From positions 310,001-374,000 of the forward strand of contig NW_013171824.1 in NCBI RefSeq assembly GCF_000151665.1: 64,000 nt of DNA. The letters run 5' to 3'. The DNA is from Blastocystis hominis (taxonomy: Eukaryota > Sar > Bigyra > Opalinata > Blastocystidae). The first letter of the stretch is position 1, and each line of letters opens with the position of its first letter. This document shows positions 34,312 through 46,055 of this stretch, piece after piece. The notes under the pieces were generated by a model. That model saw nothing but the letters and a program-made list of their open reading frames with translations, searched no databases and had not been told where the DNA came from. Position numbers and translations under genes: made by a program.

Positions 34312-35749
34312 TCAAGAACAATGTACACGGCTTTCCATTTTATCCACGAGCAGCTGCTTCAGCCACACACTCAGGCTCTGCGCCGTTCCCTCGATCATGC
34401 GCTCGCTCACAAGCCCCATTCGCGAGAGATTGCTCACAAACGACTCAATCCGCTCCTCTCCGTAGGAGAACTGCACACTGAGCTTAATGGGCGGCTTGTC
34501 TGGACCATCTACTTTCTCACATGCTCCCTTCACTCCGACTATATTTCCGCACCACACTGAGCCGGATTTGATTCCGCAGACACGCCAGCGGGATGATGAT
34601 CAGCTCGTCTTCGTCCTTGGATTGCTCCCCGCGGTTTTCCTCCTCGCTCTCCGCCGTCGCATCCTCGCGATGCTCCTTCATAAACATGCACAGCTACCTC
34701 TCAGACCCCCCGAGCGACTACCCGCGGGAATTGCACGGGGATCCAGTTCTCCACGGGATGAAACTCCGCGGCGGATTCGCGCTGCGACAGCGAAACCTCG
34801 TCGCTTTCCTGCAGCAAAAACGAATCCACGAGCAGATCGGCGGCGGTGGGACGCGTCTCGGGAGGCCCGAGCAGCTGCTCGATGAGCTGCTTGAAATCGG
34901 GATCGGAGATCTCGGCGAGGGCGGCAGGAGGCTCGTCCTAAGGATGATTTGTGCGTGTGAACGGGACGGAAAGGATCTTGGCGAGGAGCTCGTTGGTGGA
35001 TTGGCATTCCGAGTAGGGTGTTTTCTTTGTGAGGATTTCGAGGAGACACATGCCGAAGGCGTACATGTCTGTTTTCTCGTTGTACACGTTGGAGTCGATG
35101 ATTTCGGGCGCCATGTAAGGAATGGTGCCTGCGATGGGACTGTCTTTGGTGCTATGGGAGGCAAGACCCAAGTCTCCGATACGAATTAGAGATACAACGC
35201 CATCAATAAAAAGGTTTGCACATTTCAAATCTTTGTGAATTATTGGCGGATTCCTAGAATGGAGGTAGTTTAGTCCATTTAAGATTTGAACAGCCCATTT
35301 TTTGATGGCTTTGAGAGAAACATTCTTATTTTTTATATATCTTCAATTCACTACGAAAAGACAACCTTACTGCAAAATGGTCCCCGAGGGCATATATTGT
35401 GTGATAATGACAACCTTTTTCTTTTCCTTGTCCATCCACGAATCGATATAGTGTATAATATACTCGGAATCAACAGCACGAAGAATTTCAACTTCATTCT
35501 TATATTGCTGCATCACTTCGGCCGTTGCTCCTTCTGTGGAAACATCGCTCCAAGCGACATCCCGCCCTTCCGATGCATCAAAACCTAGGAATCTAGAGCG
35601 TTAGTTTGATTTGGAAATGAACGATACACTCGCTTATAAGACCCTACACCTATTGGCGAATTGAACTACAAAGTATCTTCCTATTTTTGGAATACCTTCA
35701 TATATCGTCCATCTGGTGATTGCTCCAATATCCTTTGAGAACAACTCAT
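34312..35749 (-). CDS. WNK (with-no-lysine) Ser/Thr kinase
   Basis: About 416 aa; introns 35666-35695, 35585-35622, 35341-35370, 34938-34967, 34694-34721 and 34509-34539. The glycine loop reads IGVGSYKRVY with the WNK-type Lys inside the loop, and the usual strand-3 Lys is replaced (RDVAWSDV against VAWCEL in WNKs). Other signals: KKWAVQILNGLNYLHS, IIHKDLKCANLFI (HKD instead of HRD), GDLGLA, GTIPYMAPEI, YAFGMCLLEILTKKTPYSEC. A C-terminal OSR1_C-like domain follows (IKLSVQFSYGEERIESFV). WNKs sense chloride and cell volume. The start ATG (35749-35747) overlaps the TGA of the upstream phospholipase-like gene as ATGA, if that stop is used. Confidence 0.9.
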
Positions 35750-37528
35750 CCGCCAATATAAACAAAAACGTTAGGTAAACAAACAAATGTACACAAAGTA
35801 GTATTCCTCAAGAAGAAAGCCAATCCAAAGTTGCTGGCGGAGGAGTTTTGCAAAAGACGCTTCTCGCCTATATATATACTTATAAGAAAACTAGTGATGT
35901 ACGAGGTAGTGGGTGGTTTAAAGGAATACCCAGAAGGACAAAGTGTCTGTGAGCTTCTTTTCTGAATCCCATCATGAATAGGCGAAATGAAGAGCTGCGG
36001 GTTTGAGATACGTGCTCCAACCATATAGAGTGAAGAGTTCTTGTCATTTTTACACAGCACACGAAGAGAATAGCTACATGGCAGCACATCCCATCGGCCA
36101 GTTTCCCTGTCCATCAATACACACATTTCCTGGAAGTGGAGAGCCAGAGAGGAAATGTCCAAATCGGGTTTCCAAGACCAGATATGATCCTTCACTTCTT
36201 CACCTCCCAGATAATCTGCAGCAAGCGAATTAATGCCCAGTGTGTATAATTCTTGGGTATTCTCGGAGTAAATATTCACCGGCGACGGAGCAGGCAGAAA
36301 ATCCTTACTCAGGGGTCCATATCGGAGCTGATTCGTCACAACGCGGCTGTAAAATGCTGAAGAATTTCCCGATTTTCCAGCCAAGAATTCGACGTTGCTC
36401 TTTATCGTTCCTGAAGGGAAACAAAAGTCGCCAATATCTCGCTCTGTCCAAATATATGTAAAGGAAATGAAGATTGAATATGAGGAAATTGGATATTAAC
36501 AAGTGTTTTCTTGTCCTGTGAAGTGGAATAACTGGTAACTATTCTCGATAGGTCTACGAGACACAACAATGATTCGTTTATTCGAACGAACTAACTCTAG
36601 AAGAGGTCTCGTATCATTGTTCAAAACAATTCGGTCCCCTAAGATCGACCAAAAGGCCATCGAAAGCGCTTCTTCCTGTTTCCAGCGTTTCAAATTTGCA
36701 CTGACATCTAGATACAGAACAATCAATTCATCGCGATTGGATGGATTCTCCAGCCAGTTTCGAATTTCCTCCAGAATCGTCTCAATTCGAAGTTGATCCT
36801 CTACATTCTTTATTTTCCCCAAAATCTACCAGAAGGAACTCCGTTGAAGGAAGGAAAACACCCGATAGTATCCGTATCATACTTAAAATCCATCCACCCC
36901 AAAATATATTCCAGTCCGTAAAACAAATAGTTTATTACTCCCACCGAAAAGCCACAATGAGAAACACGCAAATGACTGTGAAAATAGTGGATGTCTAACT
37001 CGATATGTCGAACGCCAAGATTAAGCTGATCTGTGATGGAATAATATTGCGAGATGGTGTGAACCTTATTGAATTGCAGGTAGAAAGCAGATAGAACCAT
37101 TGAGAGATATTGGTCCTCGACCCCATATCCATAGGCAGCAGATATTGCACTGTTATGTGTACCTATTGACTGATGCGTACAAAACGAGCTAAAGAGAGAT
37201 AGAGTTGATTGAGTTCGAGTAACAAAGCGATTCCAAGAAGACACCACAATAGTCCCGGGCTTGCAAATCTCTGCGCAATATTGTGTGCGTGAACAGACAA
37301 CATCATGAGTACAATTTGCCGGGGAGTGGATGTAGGAATGAACAATTCTAAAAAAAAAGAAGAATATATCACGAACAAGGAACGCATAGCAAGCTTATAG
37401 AACTGCTCATTAACTGCAAGACCTGAAAGAAACATTAGTTGTTGAAATACGTTCCCTCTTCGAATCACTTCCATTTGTTTCCATCCCAAAACAGGAGATA
37501 ATAGTATGAAGTAAAATAATATATTCAT
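35746..37528 (-). CDS. secreted PI-PLC X-domain phosphodiesterase-like protein
   Basis: Multi-exon; not every junction is solved. The start at 37528 gives MNILFYFILLSPVLGW, a signal peptide. Next comes a Cys-rich stretch and then the X-domain signatures SIGTHNSAIS (catalytic His), SITDQLNLGVRHIELDI and LRVSHCGF. One clear intron is at about 36817-36845 (29 nt) and leads into ETILEEIRNWLENPSNRDEL and LIVLYLDVS. The C-terminal part has W-W and Cys motifs (HIWSWKPDLD, GRWDVLPCS). Enzymes of this fold cleave phosphoinositides or related phosphodiesters. The N-terminal 37250-37480 exons are uncertain. A poly(A) octamer lies 30 nt before the encoded TGA, so the real end may be earlier. Confidence 0.7.
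35778..35785 (-). terminator. TGTTTGTT poly(A) motif of the PI-PLC-like gene
   Basis: AACAAACA on the plus strand, inside the last open frame of the gene. Either the stop is completed by poly(A) or the last exon is mis-modelled. Confidence 0.55.
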
Positions 37529-37900
37529 TTTCTGAAAACACAGCTTTTCAAAGCTAAACGAAGAAAGCGGTCATTTTATTGTGTAAAAACTACCCAGCGT
37601 TATCAAAAAGAGTTTCACAAAAGAATACCGACCCGTGTATCAAGAAACAACATATCTTTCCAAACATGCTCAAGGATAGGTTTCAAACTGCATTTCCATA
37701 AATTTTATATACGAAGGATATCCCTACTCATAATGAAATCAATGAACAGTATAAAACTAGTAAAATTGTTAAGCATTGTATAAAAAGTGTTATTGCTTTA
37801 TTACAATAGTAGTATGACTTTGTTGTGAAAAGCAAATAACTAGTGACCAACTTTTTAAAGCTTTTTTCATGAGGTGGTATTATGAGACCCTCACATCGGG
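37529..37900. other. AT-rich spacer between host genes and mobile block
   Basis: No supported frame. Composition changes to mixed GC around 37,870, which I take as the approximate left edge of the first Polinton. Confidence 0.4.
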
Positions 37901-38134
37901 AAGGATTTGTTGGGATCGTCGATCTCCCTTTCTCCGAATATCTCCCGTGAGTCCTCGCGAAAATTATGCCGCTTCCGTCATCGTTTGTCACCCGGAACCC
38001 GATTTTACACTTACAATCGTTATAGTCATACTACGATAACCATCTGTTCCATAAGTCATTCATGTCTTTGGTAAAGTGGCAGGCCTTGCACAACTCTATG
38101 CTCATCTAAAGTTATTTTCTAACGGTGAATTTGA

Positions 38135-39110
38135 ATGGATCAATTACACCAAATACAAATATCCCTATATCACATCCATACTGTCCTGTTCACACCCAAT
38201 CAAGTCATGTTCAACAATGTGGATTCTACGAATGTGGTCACGAACTCGAATGACGAAGAGATAACGATTCCTCCTGGATACTACACGATCGGTCAAATCA
38301 TTGCTATCCTCAACACCATGACTGATACTGCATTCTCGATATCTACGAAGACTTCGAGTTATGGGTGTATTTATATCCAGTACTCACACACCATCGATTT
38401 CAACAATGTTCCGAATATTTGAGAAATCCTCGGTTTGGAAGGACAAATGGTCATTCTACCCGCTTCGTTCTATGGATCGAACGTGATTGATATCACGTGA
38501 AATCGACAAGTGATCCAGATCTACTCGTCTCTCGTGTATTCCTCCGATCTGAAGATTGCCAACCAAAACAACAACCTGCTCACCACAATGAATATTGACG
38601 ATCCCGAGGTTAATTACCTGCGCCCGTGGAAAACATCTGCATTCCGATGATAACCCGATTCGACCGATTGATGTTCCTGTTCCACGATATGGATGGTAAT
38701 ATCATGCGATTGAACGGCGAATTCGAACTCCAGTTGACGATAGAAGATGTGTTTGATCAAGTGCCTTCCTCAATTCTACCGATAAACTAGTTGAGTATGA
38801 TGGAAGTGTTCAGTAATACTACGAAGAAGGAAGTGAAGCTGGACAATCCTCTGTCATTCGATCAGTGCTACATCTGCCTGTGTCGTTGTATACCGATTTC
38901 GTGTTGCACAACGTGCCGACTGACCAAGTGGTGCTAATCAATGCCGGGAACACACCACAAAAAGTGCTAATACCTCGCGGCGCCTACGACATCGAAACGA
39001 TCATTGCAATGTTGAATGTGAGTGATGCTCTATTTGAAGTAGTGTATAGTGGAGAAAATGTATTTCGAGTCTATAACCAGTTTGTGATTTTTCCTCTGAC
39101 ACAACTTATT
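38135..39110 (+). pseudogene. penton-like minor capsid part of Polinton 1
   Basis: Fragments carry the repeated theme IPPGYYTIGQIIAILNT and IPRGAYDIETIIAMLN, with TNVVTNSNDEEITI upstream, which is typical of jelly-roll penton proteins of Polintons and related viruses. Broken. Confidence 0.6.
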
Positions 39111-39129
39111 CATTTCTTGAATATAGCGA

Positions 39130-40180
39130 TTCATTTATCGAGGTGTGTGGGGAACATAAATGAGATCAAGGAACTACGGAAACCAGCAAAGCGAAGAGGT
39201 GCAACTCGAGTGATCATTAGTGGATTCAAACGAAACATATACTTCATCGATCTCATCGATTTCTCTTCCAAACAACACAAACCGATACAGGAAGTATTAG
39301 GAAGACAAAAGAGTACTAGATTCTCCAAGAATCATGGATACAAATATTTCCTTGTATGTATTGATGGATATTCGAAATACCTGATGACTCGGAAACTGAA
39401 GAGCAAGAGTGCTACAGAAATCACGCATGCGATGAAGGATATCATTCAGACATATGGTGAATCACCAAAGCATAGTTGCTCGAATCGAGGTACCGAGTTC
39501 ACCAATGCCATCTTTCGTACCAACATCTTGGACAAGTATGACATCACCATGTATCACATGGATTCAGCGAATAAGGCAGTACTAGATGAACGAGCAATTC
39601 GAGATATCAAGGAACACATCATGGTTCCTTCATTCCTTCCATTCAATCAATCAATGGAAAGGTGTATGGTTTGATTTGATCGATGGTGCAGTTCGTCGAC
39701 ATAATGGAAGGAAGAACAGAGACATCGGATATACACAATGACATTTGGCTTAACAACAACAACGATATCTTGTACATGGAGAAAACAGAACCATCCAACA
39801 TGACAGCAAAGGACACAACACCTCAATTCGATGTTGGTGATTATGTTGGAGTGACACGAAGACCTCGCATTCTGGAAAAACGATCATTGACGATCAAATG
39901 GTCTCAGGACTTGGTTGAAGTGGTTGATATTGACGATCACATCATGCCACTGATGTACGAAGTGAAGAATGTGGAAAGCGATAGCACACAGAAGTGTTAT
40001 GATTGGGAACTGTTGGCAAGCAAATGCAAACCACAGCCAGCACCGCCTGTCACTCGATCCAAGAGTCGAAAGGAACCCAATGCATTGAGAGAGGCAGCAA
40101 GATCACATCGACCCATTACGAGCACCCAGAAGAAGAAGCAACAACAACAACCTCGCTCAAGTGTTCGAAAACGATCGTGA
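39130..40180 (+). pseudogene. retroviral-type integrase part of Polinton 1
   Basis: Core fold traces: FLVCIDGYSKYLMTRKL, NRGTEFTNAIF and an E-rich helix, followed by a C-terminal chromo/SH3-like tail (DVGDYVGVTRRPRILEKRSL). The tail is closely similar to the integrase tail at the right edge of the window. Broken. Confidence 0.75.
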
Positions 40181-40750
40181 TGCTCTTCACATCACTCAGA
40201 CATACAAGAGAAGGGATATTCGTGAATGCAGATATCGTATGACTCTCACTTGTCCATTCGATTCCATTTATCAGTTTGGTATGGGAAAGGGTCACAAGAT
40301 TGTTGAGTGTATCGATGAATAGCATATCGAGCAATCACACACCATCCATTGAAACACTCACCTTGTATCCCTTATCCACAACCGATTCAATAGAATCACA
40401 ATGTTTGAATAGGGCATCATTCTCATTGTAACATGGAATCGATGTGATTATGAGATATAAACCCGAAGATAATTCGAATTAGTATTGATTATTGAATGGT
40501 TGAGTGGATGTGTGTGTATGTTCAAACAATGTGGCATTATTGACTTTCACAAAACACCCAGAAGGTATTGTTTATAAATATTGATGAACGCCATCCACTG
40601 TATCACGAATGAGGACAAGTTTGCCATCGTTCTCGGGCATATTGATGAGCATGTTATCGAGCTTCTTGAACGTGTAATTGTTTCCATTGCTTCTGAATAT
40701 GTACGGCATTGATTGATTCAATTAACTTTGGTTGATTTCGTTCATAGGGT

Positions 40751-41740
40751 TTGACATACACACCTTTCAAACAGGCTCCATTCACATTCGAATATGTGAA
40801 CATGCTGAGTAAGAAACGATCTAAATTCATCACTACCGTGGAGAAGAACCTATACAAGCTGTTGGCAAATTCGACCTATGGCAAATTCGTGGAGACTGGG
40901 TTGAAGCGAATGAAGGTGAAGTTCGCTAGCACGTGGAATGAACGTGAAGCCATCATCCAGAAGCATGGATACGATATGATCGCCGGGACTACCATGTATT
41001 CCGAGAATCTGATTGGCATCAAGCTGAACACACCGGTGCGCAGGGTGGAGAAGCCATTCTTCATCGGGTTTGCCATTCTCGATATGTCCAAGCATGTCAT
41101 CTACGATTTCTACTACAATGTGCTCAAGAACACATTCGACACCGTGGAACTGTTGGGACAGGACACGGACTCGCTCATCGTGCAACTGCACGATCGTGGT
41201 AACATCGTACACAAGATATGTGAGATGTACAAATCATTCGACTTCTTGGAGTTGGATAACACGAGCTACTTCTATGGAGAACTCGTGAACTATTACAAGC
41301 ATGAAGTGGACAAGAGCAAGTTCCCTTCATTGGAATCGACTCTCAATTTCAACAAGAAGTTGCCTGGCTTGGTCTTTAAGGATGAGCACAGCGGACATCG
41401 TATCACGGAGTTCGTGGGACTGAGACCGAAGATGTACTGTCTTGTTGATGAGAAGCATGTGATACACAATGCAGCGAAGGGAGTTCCTCGCAATGTCGTG
41501 ATCGATGGTGAGAGGATGAGTGTGAAGAACATCGATTTGTACAAGCGTGTTCTTGAGGCAGAGAAGAAGGAAGATGCAGTGATCGAAGGCAGCTTCAAGC
41601 GCATCAACAACCAAGGATTCGATATCACCACGAAGGAGCAGATCAAGACCTTCATAACATGCACAGACAACAAACGATATATCATGGACGACAACATACA
41701 TACACTGGCGTTCGGGCATTACCGATTGAAGGACATGTAA
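40751..41740 (+). pseudogene. C-terminal part of protein-primed DNA polymerase B, Polinton 1
   Basis: About 330 aa covering the palm and thumb of a type-B polymerase: LLANSTYGKFVETGL (KxxxNSxYG), LLGQDTDSLIVQL (DTDS) and the C-terminal tail. More than nine in ten residues match the whole copy in Polinton 2. Only this part of the gene remains here. Confidence 0.85.
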
Positions 41741-41742
41741 TT

Positions 41743-41759
41743 GCGGAACGAAGTTCCGC
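41743..41759. repeat. GC-rich palindrome after Polinton 1 polymerase
   Basis: Reads GCGGAACGAAGTTCCGC, a perfect hairpin just after the polymerase stop. Related palindromes are scattered in Polinton 2. Confidence 0.8.
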
Positions 41760-42200
41760 TGGAAGTAAACGAAGATTCCTCCAATGTAAAGGAAATGTTG
41801 TTTTTACTTCAGACAGTCAGAGTCAGCCATGGTCAGTCTGGGTAAGCTGGGCTCAAACGTAGCTGACGCAAAAAGCGCGTTATGTTAGCCATAGTCAATA
41901 TCGGTCAAAATAGCATCCAGGAAGAAAATGGTAGAAAAATATAACGCACGTTCTGCGTCGTCGATTTTCAGCTAAGGTTGATTATCCGACCCTTATTTAA
42001 AGATGAATCTTCGATTCTTTTGGGGCAACGTAGTGGCCACTATTTCTTATGAAAGCAAAAAAATTCGGGTTGTCAAAGTCACCCCTCATTCCCCGACTTT
42101 AGGGCTTTTTGTCATGGATTCGAAGTGAAAATGGCCTGAAAATAGCCGGAAATGGATTCGCGTTTTGCGTCATTTTCCTACTACTTATACATTCAAAGTA

Positions 42201-42347
42201 CATTGATAAAATTGTTTATAAAGTTGTTCAATTATGACTATGTTTATTATTACCGTTTTATTTTATGATTTCTGCAGTATCAATGTAAAAAAGGTTGGTA
42301 TCATCAGATTTAACTATTTTCTTCATTACGCCAGTATTTCTCCATTT
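42201..42347. other. AT-rich spacer
   Basis: No gene. Joins Polinton 1 to the first direct repeat of the Rep/capsid element region. Confidence 0.5.
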
Positions 42348-42921
42348 TTGCATGAATATTGTGTTGAAGCAATATATTTTATTATAAAATAAGGGCTTAG
42401 GAGCTTACATATCCATATATCAACATTCACTTTATCATTGTAAATTGAATGTATGAAAAGATGATTTATTTGAATTGGATGTTCGATTATATATCGAAAG
42501 TATGTACATATATGTATATATCAAACAAAAATAATAATGTGGTTTTAGATATGGATGTTGGCCATTTTGATCTGGAAAAATGATAGTTAACGAATAGAAT
42601 ATCATCTATGATAATAAAACTGATTGTAATAGATTGAAATAGAAATGAATAGTTGGTGAATGAACGAAAATGGCTTTGTTCTAATTTCTAAGCAAATTAA
42701 AGTGAATTACGAAACGATATTGTATCTCTAAAGGTAATAATAAAGGGTTAATACAACGATGTTATTGAAATGAAGTTGTTGGTCTATTTTGATTTTGCTA
42801 TATATGGAAAATATTACTATTGATTGTATATTTACATCAGTTTAATGGAGAGCTTTGATTTTAAATCATTTTCCTGAAGCTTGGTTGCTAGGCTCCCTGA
42901 ATATCTACAAATTCGTTCCTA
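42348..42921 (+). repeat. direct repeat copy A (574 bp)
   Basis: Starts TTGCATGAATATTG and ends ATTCGTTCCTA. Almost identical to 43636-44219; the main difference is a 10-base insertion in the second copy. No coding potential. It may be part of the Rep/capsid element or a duplicated target region. Confidence 0.92.
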
Positions 42922-43635
42922 TTGGTATAATCATGTCTAATCTAGATTATAGGTAAATAACTCAATATTATTATTTGACACACAACAATATTCTTCTGGC
43001 AGTTTCATTTTGAATCTATAGCCATATTTTTTCAATTCTTGGTAGTTTATCTTAATATTCAATGAATCGGCAGTGTACTAGCATAGAGATCCTGTGCTAG
43101 TACACTGCCGATTTATTTGAAAGTATCTAAGACATTTTGGTTATTATCAAGTTTGATGTAAGTATTCTATACTTTTTTGTACCTAGGGTTGTTTTGCTTT
43201 ATTTTTCTGTAATCGTCTTGGTCATTACCGCATCTTCTCCTGAATGTATATTTACTATGTCGTTTAGTCCATTTCTTGGTTTGCTGCATAGCTGATCTAG
43301 GGAGTAATGAGAAATAACGACTATCCATTTTGCCTATATTGGTAATTGCTATTCTTTGACTTCTATTATTTGTGTTTGCCCTATATTTTTCTTTTTTAAC
43401 ATGGATGGCGAACTTCTTGGTTTTTACTTTTTTGCTATTGACGGTTGGCTTATTTCTGAATCTACCTTATTAGTACCCAACAAGTTATTATCATTCCTTG
43501 TATTCTAGCTTTTCAATGAATACTATTACCCTCCTTTATGACTACGAATGAAGTATATTTATAACGAAGCATGATTTGATAATTATTATTATAGTCTTCA
43601 TAATCTGCTATAGCTTCCGAGTACAATTATAGTGT
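42922..43635. other. 714-bp AT-rich segment between the direct repeats
   Basis: No supported gene; contains one strong hairpin at 43065-43113. Confidence 0.7.
43065..43113. other. perfect 19-bp hairpin with 11-nt loop
   Basis: Arms 43065-43083 (AATCGGCAGTGTACTAGCA) and 43095-43113 pair perfectly; loop TAGAGATCCTG. Strong isolated stem in an AT-rich region; a candidate replication or resolution structure, or a small MITE-like remnant. Confidence 0.85.
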
Positions 43636-44219
43636 TTGCATGAGTATTGTGTTGAAGCAATATATTTTATTATAAAATAAGGGCTTAGGAGCTTACATAT
43701 CCATATATCAACATTCACTTTATCATTGTAAATTGAATGTATGAAAAGATGATTTATTTGAATTGGATGTTCGATTATATATCGAAAGTATGTACATATA
43801 TGTATATATCAAACAAAAATAATAATGTGGTTTTAGATATGGATGTTGGCCATTTTGATCTGGAAAAATGATAGTTAACGAATAGAATATCATCTATGAT
43901 AATAAAACTGATTGTAATAGATTGAAATAGAAAGAAATAGAAATGAATAGTTGGTGAATGAACGAAAATGGCTTTGTTCTAATTTCTAAGCAAATTAAAG
44001 TGAATTACGAAACGATATTGTATCTCTAAAGGTAATAATAAAGGGTTAATACAACGATGTTATTGAAATGAAGTTGTTGGTCTATTTTGATTTTGCTATA
44101 TATGGAAAATATTACTATTGATTGTATATTTACATCAGTTTAATGGAGAGCTTTGATTTTAAATCATTTTCCTGAAGCTTGGTTGCTAGGCTCCCTGAAT
44201 ATCTACAAATTCGTTCCTA
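43636..44219 (+). repeat. direct repeat copy B (584 bp)
   Basis: Second copy of the repeat at 42348-42921. It ends 42 bp before the stem-loop that precedes the Rep gene. Confidence 0.92.
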
Positions 44220-44260
44220 AATATTGACCTGGTGTGTCAAATATGTGATGTTGAATCATA

Positions 44261-44307
44261 AGATTTGCATTTTAAGATAACCGCGATAAACGCGAAAATG
44301 CAAATCT
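44261..44307. other. compound stem-loop before the Rep gene, candidate replication origin
   Basis: Perfect 13-bp arms AGATTTGCATTTT (44261-44273) and its complement (44295-44307). The 21-nt loop (44274-44294) holds a second small stem CGCG-ATAAA-CGCG. CRESS viruses start rolling-circle replication in a stem-loop; I do not see the classic nonanucleotide, so the assignment is tentative. Confidence 0.5.
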
Positions 44308-44348
44308 GAAACCATAAAATTTTTATTTCTAAGCTTTCAAAAAAAAAA

Positions 44349-46040
44349 ATGAACGGTAACAACGACAACAAGGAAATGGTGAAGAAGATGAGTCTGGAGA
44401 CTCCGACGACAAGTCAGACGAGTCCGGATAATCCTAGCACGCCGAGCACTCAGAAAAAAATGAACGGTAACAACGACAACAAGGAAATGGTGGAGAAGAT
44501 GAGTCTGGAGACTCCGACGACAAGTCAGACGAGTCCGGACTATCCTAGCACGCCGAGCACTCCGGAGCGAAGAGATGCCAAGGACAAGTCAGACTTGGAC
44601 TTGGACATTTCGGATATCAATTTGGAGGAGGATACATTCCTTCTCAACATGTCAGACTCGGACTTGCTACTAACTCCGAAGAATAGAACTGACTCGGACT
44701 TGGACTTGCTCCTGTCTGGGAATAAAGACTCGGACTTGGACTCGCCAGTCTTGGCAATTTTACCAAGAGGTCCAAACGGCCATTTGGCTGCACCGGCCTC
44801 TCCGCGTAAAGTCACTGAGTTACCGGAGCATCAGCCCGTACCAGAGCCAAGTGACGTAGACTTCGAGGATCCTATTCTACAACAGGAAGACGAGAACTGG
44901 GAGCAAGCACGGGAAGCGGACTACTCGCAACCAATGGGTGAGAACAAGCACAGATGGTGGAAGGTCACCTGGTTCCCGGACTTCATTGAAACAGATATGA
45001 CAAGGAACAAGATAATGCAGTTCGTGGATCACATGAAGTACATAATGCAGAAGCTCCTGCTATTAACCAATATTATATGCTGTATAATTGGCATAGAAAT
45101 ATGCCCAAAAACAGGCAAGCTACATACACATATATTACTGGGATTTAAGGACTCGGTGCGCTACAAAACTATAAAAAATATTCTGCAGTACGCACAGATT
45201 CGACATCTCCTAACTGATCAAGCAATACTCTTCTGGTATGACTACGTAGTCAAAGCATTCTCAAAAATTGATCATCCGAGTCGAGTGATGATGTGGGGCG
45301 CAGACGAAATAGCGAAGAGAAGAGCAAAGGTACAAAGATCGCAAAAAAGATCGCACCGCGAAATGTTCTTCGACAATCAAAGAGCGATTGAAGAAGGAAG
45401 ATTCGACGATATTGATCCATTATTTCGATTTGACCATATGAGCAAGATAAACCAATGGTATGTCAACCACCATCAACCTGCAGCGCCACTGGATTACGAC
45501 AGACTTGTATTTATCTGGGGAAGACCCGGAGTAGGTAAAACAAGTTTATTTTCAAGAAATATGGATCCCAGCGTAATCTACTGGAAGAATCCGGAAGTGA
45601 AATGGTGGCTGGGATACAAGGATCAACCAATCGTCATTATTGACGAAATTGTACCGGAGACATTCAGGGCACGCCATATCAATTGGAATTTATTAGGAGA
45701 TCGAACGGAAATATTCGTGGAGATCAAGGGAGGACAAGTACTATTAAAAGCGAAATGGATCATCGTGATCTCCAACTACTCTCTAGACGAGCTCTGCAGC
45801 TATCCAAGGAGAGGACTGAACGAAACAATGAAGCATACGTTCAAACGAAGATGCGGCAATGATGAAGAGGGCTACAGAATGTACAAGTTCCCGAGCGAAC
45901 CTAGAGCTAATAACGGCGACCGTTGGGAGGTCAGCAGAAGAGTGAAAGAAATCTGGAAAGGCTGGTATTCCTATATTAGACCGTATTTCAGAGATCTACT
46001 GCCGGAAGACGAACTACAGGATCAAATTGACACGGAATAA
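44349..46040 (+). CDS. CRESS-type replication initiator (Rep: HUH nuclease + SF3 helicase)
   Basis: 563 aa, intact open frame. The first ~150 residues are Ser/Thr/Pro- and Asp-rich and start with a 37-residue segment repeated in tandem. The HUH nuclease follows: WKVTWFPDF (motif I position), KLHTHILLGF (HxH motif II) and YDYVVKAF (YxxK motif III). The helicase has Walker A GRPGVGKTS, Walker B IVIIDEI and motif C IVISNYS. The WWLGYKDQP and EIKGGQ segments are typical of CRESS Reps. It would nick and restart viral DNA at the origin. The TAA is followed 7 nt later by TGTTTGTT. Part of a virus-like fossil that looks whole. Confidence 0.9.
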   Translation: MNGNNDNKEMVKKMSLETPTTSQTSPDNPSTPSTQKKMNGNNDNKEMVEKMSLETPTTSQTSPDYPSTPSTPERRDAKDKSDLDLDISDINLEEDTFLLNMSDSDLLLTPKNRTDSDLDLLLSGNKDSDLDSPVLAILPRGPNGHLAAPASPRKVTELPEHQPVPEPSDVDFEDPILQQEDENWEQAREADYSQPMGENKHRWWKVTWFPDFIETDMTRNKIMQFVDHMKYIMQKLLLLTNIICCIIGIEICPKTGKLHTHILLGFKDSVRYKTIKNILQYAQIRHLLTDQAILFWYDYVVKAFSKIDHPSRVMMWGADEIAKRRAKVQRSQKRSHREMFFDNQRAIEEGRFDDIDPLFRFDHMSKINQWYVNHHQPAAPLDYDRLVFIWGRPGVGKTSLFSRNMDPSVIYWKNPEVKWWLGYKDQPIVIIDEIVPETFRARHINWNLLGDRTEIFVEIKGGQVLLKAKWIIVISNYSLDELCSYPRRGLNETMKHTFKRRCGNDEEGYRMYKFPSEPRANNGDRWEVSRRVKEIWKGWYSYIRPYFRDLLPEDELQDQIDTE

Positions 46041-46047
46041 GTAGTTA

Positions 46048-46055
46048 TGTTTGTT
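46048..46055 (+). terminator. TGTTTGTT host-type poly(A) motif after Rep
   Basis: Exact octamer 7 nt after the Rep stop, overlapping the end of the convergent capsid gene. The same motif serves the host genes of this window. Confidence 0.7.

Larger units (their letters stand above)
37900..42200 (+). mobile_element. Polinton (Maverick) element, broken
   Basis: Fossil of a Polinton-type virus-like transposon. Recognisable parts on the plus strand are penton-like capsid sequence, integrase, and the C-terminal portion of the protein-primed DNA polymerase; minus-strand traces of small accessory genes lie between integrase and polymerase. It is broken, with probably eight or more breaks. The polymerase part is almost identical in protein to the second copy at 57-62 kb, so the family was active recently. 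Terminal repeats were not found, so both edges are approximate. Confidence 0.8.

Noticed and set aside
773-35749. Frameshifts and stops in many host genes (pseudogene reading)
   Set aside because: Each break coincides with a GT..AG segment, mostly 27-40 nt, whose removal restores family motifs in frame; they are introns, not damage.
42348-44219. LTR retrotransposon or solo LTR pair
   Set aside because: Only 714 bp lies between the repeats, with no gag, RT or primer-binding site.
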